Source: Anaerobranca californiensis DSM 14826
Lineage (GTDB): Bacteria; Bacillota; Proteinivoracia; Proteinivoracales; Proteinivoracaceae
Reading direction: 5' to 3'
DNA: 55,479 nucleotides
NCBI RefSeq assembly: GCF_900142275.1
Contig: NZ_FRAI01000013.1
Coordinates: 1-55,479, forward strand
Shown: one piece after another, positions 7,662 to 17,347 of the stretch
How positions within the stretch are numbered: the stretch's first letter is position 1
Layout of the letters: the number at the start of each line of letters is the position of its first letter
Position numbers and translations under genes: made by a program
Notes under the pieces: model-generated
Told to the model about the DNA's origin: nothing
What the model saw: only the letters and a program-made list of their open reading frames with translations
Databases searched by the model: none

Positions 7662-10103
7662 ATGGAGAAAAAAATCATCTTACAAATTGAAGGTATGCAC
7701 TGTGCCGCTTGTGCTAATAAAGTAGAAAGAACATTAAAAAAACTCGATGGTGTTAATCAGGCACAGGTTAATTTATCAAATGAAAAAGCTTATATAACTT
7801 ATGATGAAAGGATTGGTGTAGAAGATATTAAAAAACAAATCCAAAAATCAGGTTATAATGTCGTTGATAATACTTCCAAAGTAACCATAGATATCGAAGG
7901 TATGCACTGTGCCGCTTGTTCTAATAAAGTAGAAAAATCTTTAAACAAGTTAGATGGAGTGGAAAGGGCCAATGTAAATTTAGCCCTTAATCAAGCAACT
8001 ATTATTTTTAATGAAGATACAGTAAAGGTTGGAGATTTTCTTAAAGTTATTGAAAAACTGGGGTATAAAGGTAAAATCAAGGATGACAAAGTAAAGGATG
8101 AGTCGGATAAAGATGAAATCAAATTAAAATTAGCTAAGAAAAGGATGGTACTAGCATGGGCCTTTACTTTACCTGCCGCTATTTGGATGTTAATAGTAAT
8201 GGCTATAGGAGGTCATGATGGACATCAATCTCTATCCTATAATCTAGGGATGGTAATATTAGCTATTCCAGTGTTATTTTGGGTAGGTGCCCATGTTTTT
8301 CTTTCAGCATTTAACTCAGTGAAACACGGAAGTGCCAATATGGATGTATTGATTGCTATCGGTACATTAGCTGCTTTTTTTACAGGAATTATGGTATTTT
8401 TCTTGCCAGTGGAAAATTATGCTGGAGTAGCTAGTATGATTATGGCTTTCCATTTAACAGGTAGATACATTGAGACAAGGGCTAAAGGGAGAGCATCTCA
8501 AGCGATAAAAAAACTGTTGGAATTAGGGGCAAAAACCGCTATTTTGTTAGTGGATGGTGAAGAGAAAGAAGTAGCAGTTGAGGAAATTCAGCCCGGTGAT
8601 ATTATGGTGGTAAAACCAGGTCAAAAAATTCCCACAGACGGTATTGTAATCTGGGGAGAAAGTTCTGTTGATGAATCTATGGCTACTGGAGAATCAATGC
8701 CAGTTACTAAAAGGATAAATGATGAAGTAATTGGTTCAACGGTAAATTTCCAAAGCGTACTCCATGTTAAAGCAACTAAAGTCGGTAAAGATACTTTTTT
8801 AGCCCAAGTTATCAAAATGGTGGAAGAAGCCCAAGGAACAAAAGTACCTATACAGGAATTTGCTGATAAAGTAACGGGCTATTTTGTTCCCGCTGTATTA
8901 GTAATAGCAGCTCTTACTTTCCTTTCTTGGCTTATTTTTCCAGACTTTATGGCTTTAGCTATTGAAAAACTAGGACCTTATTTGCCTTGGGTAAATGTCC
9001 ATCTTTCAGGGCCGATGTTAGCTCTATATGCGACAGTTGCAGTTTTAGTTATCGCTTGTCCCTGTGCTTTAGGTTTAGCAACTCCAACGGCACTTATGGT
9101 TGGCAGTGGATTAGGTGCGGAAAAGGGTATTCTCATCCGTAGAGGTGAAGCTATTCAATTGATGAAGGAAGCTCAGGTTATAGTTTTTGATAAAACTGGG
9201 ACTATTACAAAAGGGAAACCAGAGGTAACGGATATTATCTCTATAAACATCGATGAACAAAAACTTTTAACATATGCTTTAAGTGTTGAGAAAAATTCTG
9301 AACATCCAATTGCTAAAGCTATTGTTGAAGCCGCTGAAAAGAGAAAGATTTTACCATTACCGGTGGAAAATTTTACTAGTATTACCGGTAAAGGGGTTGA
9401 AGGGTATATTGAAAATATGCGGATTTTGGCAGGAAATCGCAAAATGATGTTAGATAATAGAGTGGAGATAGGAGATTATGAAGAAAAAATAGTTAATTTG
9501 GAACATCAAGGTAAAACCGTTATTATGGTGGCAACGGAGGGCAACCTTTTAGGAATTATCGCCGTTGCCGATACCATAAAGGAAGATTCACTTCAAGGAA
9601 TAAGTGAACTAAAAAAAATGGGTATTAAAACCTATATGATAACGGGGGATAATTGGAGAACAGCAGAGGCTATAGCTAAAGAAGTAGGTATAACGGAAGT
9701 ATTAGCAGATGTATTGCCAGAGGGTAAAGTAGAGAAAATCAAAGAATTACAAAGTCAAGGGTTTAAAGTTGCTATGGTAGGGGATGGAATAAATGATGCC
9801 CCAGCTTTAACCCAAAGTGATGTTGGAATTGCTATAGGTACAGGAACTGATATCGCCATCGAAGCTGCAGATATAACTATAGTTAGGGGGAACTTAACGG
9901 CAGTAGTATCAGCAGTTAAACTTTCCAAAGCGATATTTAGTAAAATTAAACAAAATTTATTCTGGGCATTTATTTACAACATCGTTGCCATACCTTTGGC
10001 AGTATTGGGATTGTTACATCCTGTAATTGCAGAAGGAGCAATGGCCATAAGTTCCATAAGTGTAGTTACTAATGCTAATTTGTTGAGAAGGGTAAAAATT
10101 TAA
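7662..10103 (+). CDS. copA: Copper-translocating P1B-type ATPase CopA
   Basis: 813 residues. Two N-terminal heavy-metal domains each carry MHCAAC (Cys14/Cys17, and again at about 83-86). The membrane domain contains the CPC metal-binding motif at 466-468 ([12 protein letters not shown]); the catalytic domain has the phosphorylated Asp in DKTGT (about 510), SEHPIA, and GDGINDAP (707-714). CPC with CxxC domains indicates Cu(I) export by CopA across the cytoplasmic membrane. ATG 7662 follows GGAGGGAGAA. The operator-like site directly upstream supports copper control. No copper chaperone gene (copZ) is adjacent; a His-rich loop (GGHDGHQ) lies between the first two membrane helices. Confidence 0.96.
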   Translation: MEKKIILQIEGMHCAACANKVERTLKKLDGVNQAQVNLSNEKAYITYDERIGVEDIKKQIQKSGYNVVDNTSKVTIDIEGMHCAACSNKVEKSLNKLDGVERANVNLALNQATIIFNEDTVKVGDFLKVIEKLGYKGKIKDDKVKDESDKDEIKLKLAKKRMVLAWAFTLPAAIWMLIVMAIGGHDGHQSLSYNLGMVILAIPVLFWVGAHVFLSAFNSVKHGSANMDVLIAIGTLAAFFTGIMVFFLPVENYAGVASMIMAFHLTGRYIETRAKGRASQAIKKLLELGAKTAILLVDGEEKEVAVEEIQPGDIMVVKPGQKIPTDGIVIWGESSVDESMATGESMPVTKRINDEVIGSTVNFQSVLHVKATKVGKDTFLAQVIKMVEEAQGTKVPIQEFADKVTGYFVPAVLVIAALTFLSWLIFPDFMALAIEKLGPYLPWVNVHLSGPMLALYATVAVLVIACPCALGLATPTALMVGSGLGAEKGILIRRGEAIQLMKEAQVIVFDKTGTITKGKPEVTDIISINIDEQKLLTYALSVEKNSEHPIAKAIVEAAEKRKILPLPVENFTSITGKGVEGYIENMRILAGNRKMMLDNRVEIGDYEEKIVNLEHQGKTVIMVATEGNLLGIIAVADTIKEDSLQGISELKKMGIKTYMITGDNWRTAEAIAKEVGITEVLADVLPEGKVEKIKELQSQGFKVAMVGDGINDAPALTQSDVGIAIGTGTDIAIEAADITIVRGNLTAVVSAVKLSKAIFSKIKQNLFWAFIYNIVAIPLAVLGLLHPVIAEGAMAISSISVVTNANLLRRVKI

Positions 10104-10221
10104 CTCTATTTGTTAAGGATATATATCCTTCCCTAGGCTAGAAGGAAAGGCAACTAAAATATAGGCAATTTGGATATACTAAAAAGTGAAATATTGTATT
10201 TAGTCTAGGAGGGTTAGTAAA

Positions 10222-10587
10222 ATGTCAAAGGCTATTGTAAGGAGAAAGGTAAAGGTCCACGAAGATTTAGATTTTTTTCCTACTTTTGAACCAGATGTCG
10301 ATTTAGTGGAAAGTAAAGATTATTTAAGGTTATTAGCAGATATGCCGGGGTTTGACAGGGAAGATATGGATGTTTTGGTAGGTGATGATACTATTATCAT
10401 TAGGGGAGAACGGAAGGCTGAGGGTATTTACAACCATGGTGAAGAATTTAGAATTTTAGAAAGGAAAATGGGTAAAGTTTATAGGGAAATACCCATTACA
10501 ACTAGGATTAGAACAGATGGAATTCAATTATATTATGAAGATGGTGTTTTAGTTGTCCACCTTCCTAAAGAAGAAGTAATTCATTAA
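10222..10587 (+). CDS. Hsp20/alpha-crystallin family small heat-shock protein
   Basis: 121 residues with an alpha-crystallin domain from about 30 to the end (VESKDYLRLLADMPGFDRED, DDTIIIRGERKAEG, EFRILERKMGKVYREI, YEDGVLVVHLPKEE). Family members are ATP-independent holdase chaperones that form oligomers. The usual C-terminal I-x-I tail is not present; the protein ends EEVIH. Only an imperfect hairpin region (10115-10150) separates it from copA, and I saw no CIRCE element. ATG 10222 lies behind AGGAGGGTTAGTAA. Confidence 0.93.
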   Translation: MSKAIVRRKVKVHEDLDFFPTFEPDVDLVESKDYLRLLADMPGFDREDMDVLVGDDTIIIRGERKAEGIYNHGEEFRILERKMGKVYREIPITTRIRTDGIQLYYEDGVLVVHLPKEEVIH

Positions 10588-10595
10588 GATATTTT

Positions 10596-10640
10596 AAAAA
10601 GCATATTAAACGATATAAGGTTTAATATGCTTTTTTTATT
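10596..10640 (+). terminator. Terminator after hsp20 (GCATATTAAAC family)
   Basis: Perfect 11-bp stem GCATATTAAAC (10601-10611) / GTTTAATATGC (10620-10630) followed by seven Ts. The same stem recurs at 28677 and 54955. Confidence 0.9.
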
Positions 10641-10699
10641 TATCTGGCATTATAACTTAAAGTGATGAATATCATTATACAGAATTGGAGGTGAGAAAA

Positions 10700-11650
10700 T
10701 TGTTTATAGTTTTAAATAGAAGTAAGTTATTTTTTTACTTTATAATTTTTGTCTCTTTGTTAGCTATTGTCTTTGGTCTAGTTTACAGTTTACAAAAAAA
10801 AGAGGAACTTCACTTATGTACTGAATATGCTAGAGATCTAAAACCACAAAACCCTCCCATGGAAGGGGATGATGTTGAAGAATTACAAATCCAATTAAAG
10901 AGAATGGGATACTATCATGGTGAAATAGATGGTATTTACCAAGGGGAAATAGTTCAAGTAGTTAAAAATATCCAAAGGGAATTGGGGTTAACTATAGATG
11001 GAATCGTAAATACCCAATTTTATGAAGCTATATATTTAGGGGATACATATACAGAAACTGTTCCTAAAGATCCTCCTAAAGGTGAGTTAAAAATTGTAGT
11101 GGATTTAGATAAAAGACTTTTAACTCTCTTAAATGATGGAAAAGAATATGCTACTTTTCCTATAACCATAGGTAAACCTAACAGCCCATCGCCGGTTGGG
11201 GATTTTAAAATTGTAGATAAGAGTTTGATGCCAGGAAATAATGCCTTTGGTACCCGATGGATGAGGCTAAATACACCATGGGGTGGTTATGGTATCCACG
11301 GTACTAATAATCCTGGTGCTATTGGTCATGCCCAAAGTGGTGGTTGTATTAGGTTGTTTAACAAAGATATAGAAAAACTTTATTCTTGGGTACCAGTAGG
11401 TACTCCTGTTTCCATATATTCAAATAGATGGCCACCGACCTTCAGAGCAGAATATAAAAGGGGAATGATGGGTCAAGATGTGGTCTATGTTCAACGGGCG
11501 TTACGGGAATTTGGTTTTTGTCACGGGATAGGGGATGGCAGATTTAATGAAGATACTGAGAATGAGGTAAAAGAATTTCAAAAATATCTAGGTCTACCTG
11601 CCACAGGAATCGTAGATGAAAATATTCTATATCTCCTTAGGTTAAGGTAG
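10700..11650 (+). CDS. L,D-transpeptidase (YkuD) flanked by two peptidoglycan-binding domains
   Basis: The TTG at 10700 is the likely start, since GGAGGTG (10687-10693) sits 6 bases before it; the TTG at 10685 would place that site inside the gene. About 316 residues: a membrane anchor (FFYFIIFVSLLAIVFGLVYS), a first PG_binding_1 domain (DDVEELQIQLKRMGYYHGEI), the YkuD catalytic domain with YGIHGTNNPGAIGHAQSGG and CIRLF (Cys about 216), and a second PG_binding_1 domain at the C-terminus (GQDVVYVQRALREFGF). It would make 3-3 cross-links in cell-wall or spore peptidoglycan outside the membrane. The solute-binding-like gene follows within 10 bases, suggesting co-transcription. Confidence 0.92.
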   Translation: MFIVLNRSKLFFYFIIFVSLLAIVFGLVYSLQKKEELHLCTEYARDLKPQNPPMEGDDVEELQIQLKRMGYYHGEIDGIYQGEIVQVVKNIQRELGLTIDGIVNTQFYEAIYLGDTYTETVPKDPPKGELKIVVDLDKRLLTLLNDGKEYATFPITIGKPNSPSPVGDFKIVDKSLMPGNNAFGTRWMRLNTPWGGYGIHGTNNPGAIGHAQSGGCIRLFNKDIEKLYSWVPVGTPVSIYSNRWPPTFRAEYKRGMMGQDVVYVQRALREFGFCHGIGDGRFNEDTENEVKEFQKYLGLPATGIVDENILYLLRLR

Positions 11651-11659
11651 GTGGTAATT

Positions 11660-13003
11660 ATGAACAAAAAGTGGATAATTATTGGAATTTCAATACTATT
11701 AGTGATTATTTTAACTGGTTCTGGTTATTTTTATTATGAAATTAATCGGTTAGATAAAAGAAATTATAATTCTAAAGTAGAAATAAATCCTCAAAAAAAC
11801 TATACCATTGAGATCTGGGATTTAAAAAAGCCCCATATGTATGTTTCAGAAGAACAGCAAATTGAAACTTGGAAAAAAATAGTTGCTGAATTTCAGGGAC
11901 AATATCCCAATATTCATCTAGATATAAGATTATTAGATTATGATGAATATATCCACTTAATTGAAAAGGGAATAAAAACTAAAAATATGGCTGATATAGT
12001 AATAGATTGGTTAGGTACTCCTTTTATTGATGTAGAAATGCAAATACCAGTAAATAGATATGTTGATTTACAGCAGAGTTTTTTGCCAGGTACTATAGAA
12101 TATGTTACTTATAATCAAAAACACCTAGCCTATCCTTTGATTGCCATACCTAATATGCTGATTGGGAATTTAAATTTATTGGAAGAGTTTGAAGATATCA
12201 TAGAAATTGCCACTTTAGGCTGGTCTTTAGAAGAATTTGTAGATTTTATTAAAAGGGTGGATAAGTCAGGTAAACAAGGAGTTAATGTTTTTGACCATAG
12301 AGGAAATTTTACAACTAACCTTTTAGTTCAAGGAAATGTAAATTCTATAACATCAAAAAATAAGCTGAACTGGTATGGACATACTTTAATAACTTGGTTT
12401 AATGAAATAGATGGTTTGAAAAAAGAGGAACTTATAGTTTATAATAAATCTTGGTTAGCAGATTTTTGGAAGGGAAAAGTGGCAATCTTAGCAGGGGCTC
12501 CACCATGGGTAGTTACAGAAACCTTTAAAAGAAATGAAGCATTAGATCAAAACAAAATTAAAGGAGCCGGTAGTACCCAAAGAATCCAACCGATCTTTTT
12601 ACCTTATCCATATATTGTAGATCATAGTAAATATTATGGTATGAAGCAAGTATCGGCAGTACCCTTTAGTCAAAGGACATACAAAGGAGAAGATCACAGT
12701 AAAGGAGTAATAGAAGCATTAAAAACAATTGGTAGGATATATTCTCTAGAATTAGCTACTGTCCATGGTTTTATTCCAGCGGATAACACTTTAACTAAAA
12801 GGTGGAGTGAACTAAATGGCCTAGATCCCTATTGTAACAAAGTTATTCAGCTTTCTGCGGAAAATGGTAAACCTGTTAAGAGTAGAAATTATAAAGATTT
12901 AAAGGTAGAATTAGAGGCATTAGAAAAGGTTCAAAAAATACTAGATGAATATTGGATGGGTAAAATTACTCTACAGAAATTTCTCCAGGAAATTGAAAAG
13001 TAA
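11660..13003 (+). CDS. Membrane-anchored family 1 extracellular solute-binding protein
   Basis: The start is ATG 11660 behind AGGTGG rather than the GTG at 11651. About 447 residues: an uncleaved-looking signal anchor (WIIIGISILLVIILTGSGYFY) without a lipobox Cys, then a periplasmic-binding-protein fold of the ABC sugar-binding type (YTIEIWDLKKP, EFQGQYPNIHLDIRLLDYDE, MADIVIDWLG, FWKGKVAILAGAPPWVVTET). There are no ABC permease or ATPase genes nearby. With the wall transpeptidase directly upstream, a role in sensing or wall metabolism is possible, but that is inference. A strong terminator follows. Confidence 0.75.
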   Translation: MNKKWIIIGISILLVIILTGSGYFYYEINRLDKRNYNSKVEINPQKNYTIEIWDLKKPHMYVSEEQQIETWKKIVAEFQGQYPNIHLDIRLLDYDEYIHLIEKGIKTKNMADIVIDWLGTPFIDVEMQIPVNRYVDLQQSFLPGTIEYVTYNQKHLAYPLIAIPNMLIGNLNLLEEFEDIIEIATLGWSLEEFVDFIKRVDKSGKQGVNVFDHRGNFTTNLLVQGNVNSITSKNKLNWYGHTLITWFNEIDGLKKEELIVYNKSWLADFWKGKVAILAGAPPWVVTETFKRNEALDQNKIKGAGSTQRIQPIFLPYPYIVDHSKYYGMKQVSAVPFSQRTYKGEDHSKGVIEALKTIGRIYSLELATVHGFIPADNTLTKRWSELNGLDPYCNKVIQLSAENGKPVKSRNYKDLKVELEALEKVQKILDEYWMGKITLQKFLQEIEK

Positions 13004-13006
13004 GGT

Positions 13007-13055
13007 AAAAAGTCTATGATTTATGGCAAAGTAAATCATAGACTTTGATATTTTT
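13007..13055 (+). terminator. Terminator after the solute-binding gene
   Basis: Stem AAAGTCTATGATTTA (about 13008-13022) / TAAATCATAGACTTT (13032-13046) followed by GATATTTTTG. Confidence 0.8.
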
Positions 13056-13095
13056 GTTTAATTGTGGTAGATTTATGGAAGAAAGGGTGATTGGA

Positions 13096-14244
13096 ATGAA
13101 AAAAGAAATATATGTAGACAATAGTGCCACAACCTTTATGGATGAGGAAATTTTAAATATCTATTTTGACACTATTAAAAAATACTATGGCAACCCCTCT
13201 TCTTTACATCAATTGGGTGTTGAAAGTGAAAGGGTTTTAAAAGAAGGGAGAAAAATTATTGGCCAAACCTTAGGGGTATCTGAAAGGGAAATTTACTTTA
13301 CTTCTGGAGGAACGGAAAGTAATAATTTAGCTATTCATGGTACCGTAACGGCCCATGGCAAGAGAGGTAAAAAAATTATTACATCTTGTATAGAACATCC
13401 TTCGGTACTAGAGGTCTTTAAAAATTATCAGCATCAGGGTTATAATGTTGTATACTTAGATGTAGACCAGTTTGGCTTTATTAATTTAGAGCAATTAGAA
13501 AAAGAAGTTGATGATGATACCATTTTGGTATCAATTATGTTAGTAAATAATGAATTAGGTACCCTTCAAGATATAGTAAATATAGGGAAAGTCATTAAAG
13601 AAAAAAATCCCCGTTGTATTTTCCATGTAGACGCTGTTCAAGGATATGGTAAAGTGGAATTGAATGTAGTAAAAGCTAATATTAATTTATTGTCTATCAG
13701 TAGTCATAAGTTCCATGGACCTAAAGGGGTAGGAGCATTGTACATAAAAGAAAAGACTAATTTAGCACCTATTTTTCAAGGTGGCGGTCAACAGGGAGGT
13801 ATAAGGTCGGGGACAGAAAATGTGCCAGGCTATTATGCCATGGCAAAGGCTGCAGAAAAAATGTTTAAAAACCCCGATGTTAATATAACGATGAGAAATT
13901 TAACTAACATGATCAAGGAAGAAATTATTAAGAATGTTAAAGATGTGATGATTTTAACCCCTAAAATTTCAGCACCCCATATTATGACCTTAGCTTTTAA
14001 AGGTATAAAAGGGGAGGTATTGTTACATTCTTTAGAAAGTAAAGGGATTTTTTTATCTACCGGTTCAGCTTGTTCTTCAAAGGGAAAAGGAATAAGTCAT
14101 GTCATAAAAGCTATAAATTTACCAAGGGAATATCAAGAAGGGGTCATTCGCATTAGTCTTTCAAGGTTTAACAATGAAGAAGAAATAAAATATTTAATCC
14201 ATTCCATAATAACCAGTGTAGAAGAATTACGACTATTTATTTAA
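13096..14244 (+). CDS. Cysteine desulfurase (NifS/IscS family)
   Basis: The best start is ATG 13096 (KKEIYVDNSATTFMDEE), the usual family N-terminus; the frame is open further upstream but without family sequence. About 382 residues, PLP-dependent class V aminotransferase fold: Lys205 in SSHKFHGPKG binds PLP and Cys326 in STGSACSSKGKG carries the persulfide. It releases sulfur from L-cysteine. thiI starts 18 bases downstream, the same pairing as B. subtilis nifZ-thiI, so this enzyme most likely supplies sulfur for tRNA 4-thiouridine rather than for general Fe-S assembly; no IscU-type scaffold gene is adjacent. Confidence 0.93.
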   Translation: MKKEIYVDNSATTFMDEEILNIYFDTIKKYYGNPSSLHQLGVESERVLKEGRKIIGQTLGVSEREIYFTSGGTESNNLAIHGTVTAHGKRGKKIITSCIEHPSVLEVFKNYQHQGYNVVYLDVDQFGFINLEQLEKEVDDDTILVSIMLVNNELGTLQDIVNIGKVIKEKNPRCIFHVDAVQGYGKVELNVVKANINLLSISSHKFHGPKGVGALYIKEKTNLAPIFQGGGQQGGIRSGTENVPGYYAMAKAAEKMFKNPDVNITMRNLTNMIKEEIIKNVKDVMILTPKISAPHIMTLAFKGIKGEVLLHSLESKGIFLSTGSACSSKGKGISHVIKAINLPREYQEGVIRISLSRFNNEEEIKYLIHSIITSVEELRLFI

Positions 14245-14262
14245 CTAAAGGAGAGAAAGAAG

Positions 14263-15444
14263 ATGTATGACGTTATTTTAGTAAGATATGGTGAAATCAG
14301 TTTAAAAGGTAAAAACCGTAATTTTTTTGTCCATACTTTAATCCAAAGGATTAAAGAAAATATTGCCCATTTAGCTCCGAGAAAAATAGAAAGTCGTTTT
14401 GGTAGACTATATGTACCCGTTGTTGACAACGATCATCAACAATTATTAGAAGCACTCCAAAATGTTTTTGGGATTGTTTCTTTAAGCCCTGCTTTAAGGG
14501 TGCAACGGGATGTAGAAAAAATTAAAGGAGCTTGTCTTAAAGTTATAGAAAGGGTTATAGATAAAGATACTGTGAAAACATTCAAAGTAGAAACTAGAAG
14601 GGTAGATAAAACTTTTCCTATAAAGTCAATGGAGTTGGATCAGATTTTAGGAGGAACTATCCTAAAAACTTACGGTAATTTTTTAAAGGTAGATATCCAC
14701 AATCCAGAAGTAGAATTAGGGGTGGAAGTTAGAAAGGAAGATGTTTTTATATATTGTGAAAAAATTGAAGGTTTCGGTGGGTTGCCCCTTGGAGTTACTG
14801 GCAAAGGTCTATGCCTTTTATCAGGAGGGATAGATAGCCCTGTTGCTTTTTGGTTGGCTGCTAAGAGGGGAATTATGGTAGAAGCCCTGCATTTCCACAG
14901 TTATCCCTTTACAAGTCAAAGGGCAAAACAAAAGGTAGAGGATTTATGCAAAAAGTTAGCAAAATATTGCGGTAAAGTAAAATTACATACCGTTCCCTTT
15001 ACCCAGATCCAGAAAGAAATAAAAATGAAATGTCCTGATGAAATGATGATAACTATTATGCGAAGATTTATGTTTCGGATTGCCGAAAGGTATGCACAAA
15101 AGAGAAAAGCATTGGTCTTGATTACTGGAGAAAATGTTGCTCAGGTAGCAAGTCAAACGTTAGAGAGTATGTATGTAATAAATGAAGTGGTAAAAATTCC
15201 GGTAATTCGCCCGTTGATAACTATGGATAAAACGGAAATTATAGAAAAAGCCAAAGTAATTGATACCTTTGAAACTTCTATATTGCCCTATGAAGATTGT
15301 TGTACCGTTTTTGTTCCTAAAAATCCCAAAACTAAACCTACATTAAAACAATGTATTAAAGCAGAAGAAAATTTAGATATAGACAACCTTGTGGAAGAAG
15401 CAGTAGAAAATATTTTAGTTGAAGAGTTTACCTGGGAAGGTTAA
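14263..15444 (+). CDS. thiI: tRNA 4-thiouridine sulfurtransferase ThiI
   Basis: 393 residues: an N-terminal ferredoxin-like domain (VILVRYGEISLKGKNR), a THUMP tRNA-binding domain (about 60-165), and an adenylating PP-loop domain with SGGIDSP at about 187. The enzyme activates U8 of tRNA and inserts sulfur passed on by the adjacent desulfurase. There is no C-terminal rhodanese domain, as in most Firmicutes, so persulfide transfer probably goes directly from the desulfurase. The Cys pair in YEDCCTVF is conserved in these short forms. ATG 14263 follows AAGGAGAGAAAGAAG. Confidence 0.95.
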   Translation: MYDVILVRYGEISLKGKNRNFFVHTLIQRIKENIAHLAPRKIESRFGRLYVPVVDNDHQQLLEALQNVFGIVSLSPALRVQRDVEKIKGACLKVIERVIDKDTVKTFKVETRRVDKTFPIKSMELDQILGGTILKTYGNFLKVDIHNPEVELGVEVRKEDVFIYCEKIEGFGGLPLGVTGKGLCLLSGGIDSPVAFWLAAKRGIMVEALHFHSYPFTSQRAKQKVEDLCKKLAKYCGKVKLHTVPFTQIQKEIKMKCPDEMMITIMRRFMFRIAERYAQKRKALVLITGENVAQVASQTLESMYVINEVVKIPVIRPLITMDKTEIIEKAKVIDTFETSILPYEDCCTVFVPKNPKTKPTLKQCIKAEENLDIDNLVEEAVENILVEEFTWEG

Positions 15445-15483
15445 AAGGTGTTTTGGAAGTAGGTAAAAGGGAAGGTGAATAGG

Positions 15484-16125
15484 ATGAAAAAAAATAAAGG
15501 GTTTTTCATCTATATTTTAATTATAGCTTTAGGTATAATGGCCTTTCTAGGAGTTTTTAGGTTGTTGGATTCTACTAAATCAAATCAAACTCAGCCTAGT
15601 TTTTATAAAGTGTATGAAGATCAGTTTGTTCGCCTTTACCTCAGTTACTCAGAAGATAGCAAAATTGCTGAAGATGGTAAAACTTTTATCTCTGTCCGGG
15701 GTAGAAGGAGTAATGAACTGATGCTAATTGTTGAAAATTTGCGGGGAGATGGCTTGATTTTTACACCTACTCCTAAAGTGACAATCTTAAACCCTAAGGG
15801 AGAGGTAGTAGAGAACTTACAACCCTTTATCTTTGTGGCAGGCCTTGCTAAGGCTAAAGATTCTACATATATAACTTTTATTAATCCTACTTTACCTTCT
15901 AATATAAATTTGGGAAAATATTTATATGTCATTGATTTACAATATCAATATATTTTTTACGATAAAGTGGCTAGTACAGGGGAAATTTCGGTAAATATTA
16001 ACTTTGAAATTAGAAGGCAGCCTTTACTTTTTGAGTTATTTTACTTATTTAAAAGAATTTCCTTTTATTTCACAGTGATTTTACTACTAATAATAATTTT
16101 ATCATTATGGAGGAAGAGAATATGA
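15484..16125 (+). CDS. Membrane protein of unknown function (two TM ends)
   Basis: I do not recognise this family. The ATG at 15484 fits the Shine-Dalgarno AAGGTGA better than the GTG at 15475. About 213 residues: an N-terminal membrane segment (FFIYILIIALGIMAFLGVF), an extracytoplasmic domain of about 150 residues predicted to be beta-rich (LMLIVENLRGDGLIFTPTPK), and a C-terminal membrane segment (FYFTVILLLIIILSL) with a short basic tail. The stop overlaps the start of the HD-domain gene (ATGA), so the two are translationally coupled and may work together. Confidence 0.65.
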   Translation: MKKNKGFFIYILIIALGIMAFLGVFRLLDSTKSNQTQPSFYKVYEDQFVRLYLSYSEDSKIAEDGKTFISVRGRRSNELMLIVENLRGDGLIFTPTPKVTILNPKGEVVENLQPFIFVAGLAKAKDSTYITFINPTLPSNINLGKYLYVIDLQYQYIFYDKVASTGEISVNINFEIRRQPLLFELFYLFKRISFYFTVILLLIIILSLWRKRI

Positions 16126-17285
16126 AATTGAATTTTACCCAGTTATTGTCAGCATTTTCTTTGGCCTTAGACTTAGGGGAAAGTAAAGTATTATCCCATG
16201 CTAAAAGAACAGGGTATATCGCTTTTAGAATAGGGGAAAAATTAGGGTTTAGCGATACTTTAGACCTTTTCCATGGTGGACTAATCCACGATATTGGGGT
16301 TACCAAAACCTTGTCTGAAGAGCATTTTATCTCAGAAAGGATTAAGAATCATTGTTTATTTGGCAGGGAATTGGCTGAAAATTTACCAATTACTAAAAAT
16401 GTCAAAGATATAGTTTCTTATCACCATGAACATTTTGACGGGACAGGACCCAATGGTTTAAAGGGTATGGAAATTCCTATAGAAGCTCAAATAGTTTTTA
16501 TGGCAGATCAACTAGATATAAGGATAAATCACTATCAAAATATTTATAATCAAAAATCACAATTAATAGATTTTATTAAAGAAAATGCCAATACTCTCTT
16601 TAATGGAGAAATAGTTCAGGCTTTTTTAGATCTAGCTAAAAGGGACAAGTTTTGGCTGGACTTGCAATACAATAATTTCCAGTATGTATTTAGAAATCTT
16701 CAACAGGATAAATACAAGTATTTAGCAATAGAAGAACTATTGGATATTTCTAGGCTTTTTGCTAGAATTATTGATAGTAAAAGTAAATTTACCTATCGTC
16801 ACTCCACTGGTTTAGCTGATTTAATGAAATTGGTAGGGGAAAAAAATAGTTTTTCTTATCAGGATATCCTAAAATTAAAAATTGCTAGCCTATTACATGA
16901 TATTGGTAAATTAGGTGTTCCTAGAGAAATTTTAGAAAAGCCTGGTAGATTAACAGATGAAGAATTTAATACAATAAAAAGTCATGTATATTTTACAAAA
17001 CACATATTATCTCAAGTAGAAGGGTTAGAGGAAATTAACCAAATTGCTGGGAATCATCATGAAAAGTTAGATGGCAGCGGTTATGCCGAAGGTTTGACCT
17101 CTGAGCAATTAAGTTATTATGATAGAATTTTAGCTTTAGGGGATATTTATCAAGCTTTGACAGAAGAAAGACCTTATCGAAAAGGTGATGATCCTGAAAA
17201 GGCATTAACTAAACTAAAAGTCCTTGTAGAACAAGGATTACTATGTAGTGAAGGATTTGATTCTTTAAGAAGAGCCGTTATTTAA
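16122..17285 (+). CDS. Tandem HD / HD-GYP domain phosphohydrolase
   Basis: ATG 16122, with GGAGG at 16109-16113, is the likely start, overlapping the preceding stop as ATGA. About 387 residues with two HD modules. The first (about 45-145) has HGGLIHDIGVTK and HHEHFDGTGPNG; the second (about 215-370) has LLHDIGKLGVPREI, NHHEKLDGSGYAEGL and a downstream DIYQALTEERPYRK. The second closely follows the HD-GYP pattern of cyclic-di-GMP phosphodiesterases (GYA in place of GYP). It is probably a metal-dependent cyclic dinucleotide phosphodiesterase, with substrate unproven. It may be controlled by the coupled membrane protein upstream. Confidence 0.85.
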   Translation: MKLNFTQLLSAFSLALDLGESKVLSHAKRTGYIAFRIGEKLGFSDTLDLFHGGLIHDIGVTKTLSEEHFISERIKNHCLFGRELAENLPITKNVKDIVSYHHEHFDGTGPNGLKGMEIPIEAQIVFMADQLDIRINHYQNIYNQKSQLIDFIKENANTLFNGEIVQAFLDLAKRDKFWLDLQYNNFQYVFRNLQQDKYKYLAIEELLDISRLFARIIDSKSKFTYRHSTGLADLMKLVGEKNSFSYQDILKLKIASLLHDIGKLGVPREILEKPGRLTDEEFNTIKSHVYFTKHILSQVEGLEEINQIAGNHHEKLDGSGYAEGLTSEQLSYYDRILALGDIYQALTEERPYRKGDDPEKALTKLKVLVEQGLLCSEGFDSLRRAVI

Positions 17286-17286
17286 T

Positions 17287-17322
17287 CTAAAAAGGCTATA
17301 GTATGCTATAGCCTTTTTAGAT
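17287..17322 (+). terminator. Terminator after the HD-GYP gene
   Basis: A perfect 15-bp stem CTAAAAAGGCTATAG (17287-17301) / CTATAGCCTTTTTAG (17306-17320). A and T runs on both arms would let it act on both strands, serving also the convergent coat gene. Confidence 0.85.
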
Positions 17323-17347
17323 GATGATTAGAGGATCTTAGACCTTA

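Noticed and set aside
10104-10221. Heat-shock CIRCE operator before hsp20
   Set aside because: No TTAGCACTC-N9-GAGTGCTAA-like inverted repeat is present; only AT-rich imperfect hairpins.
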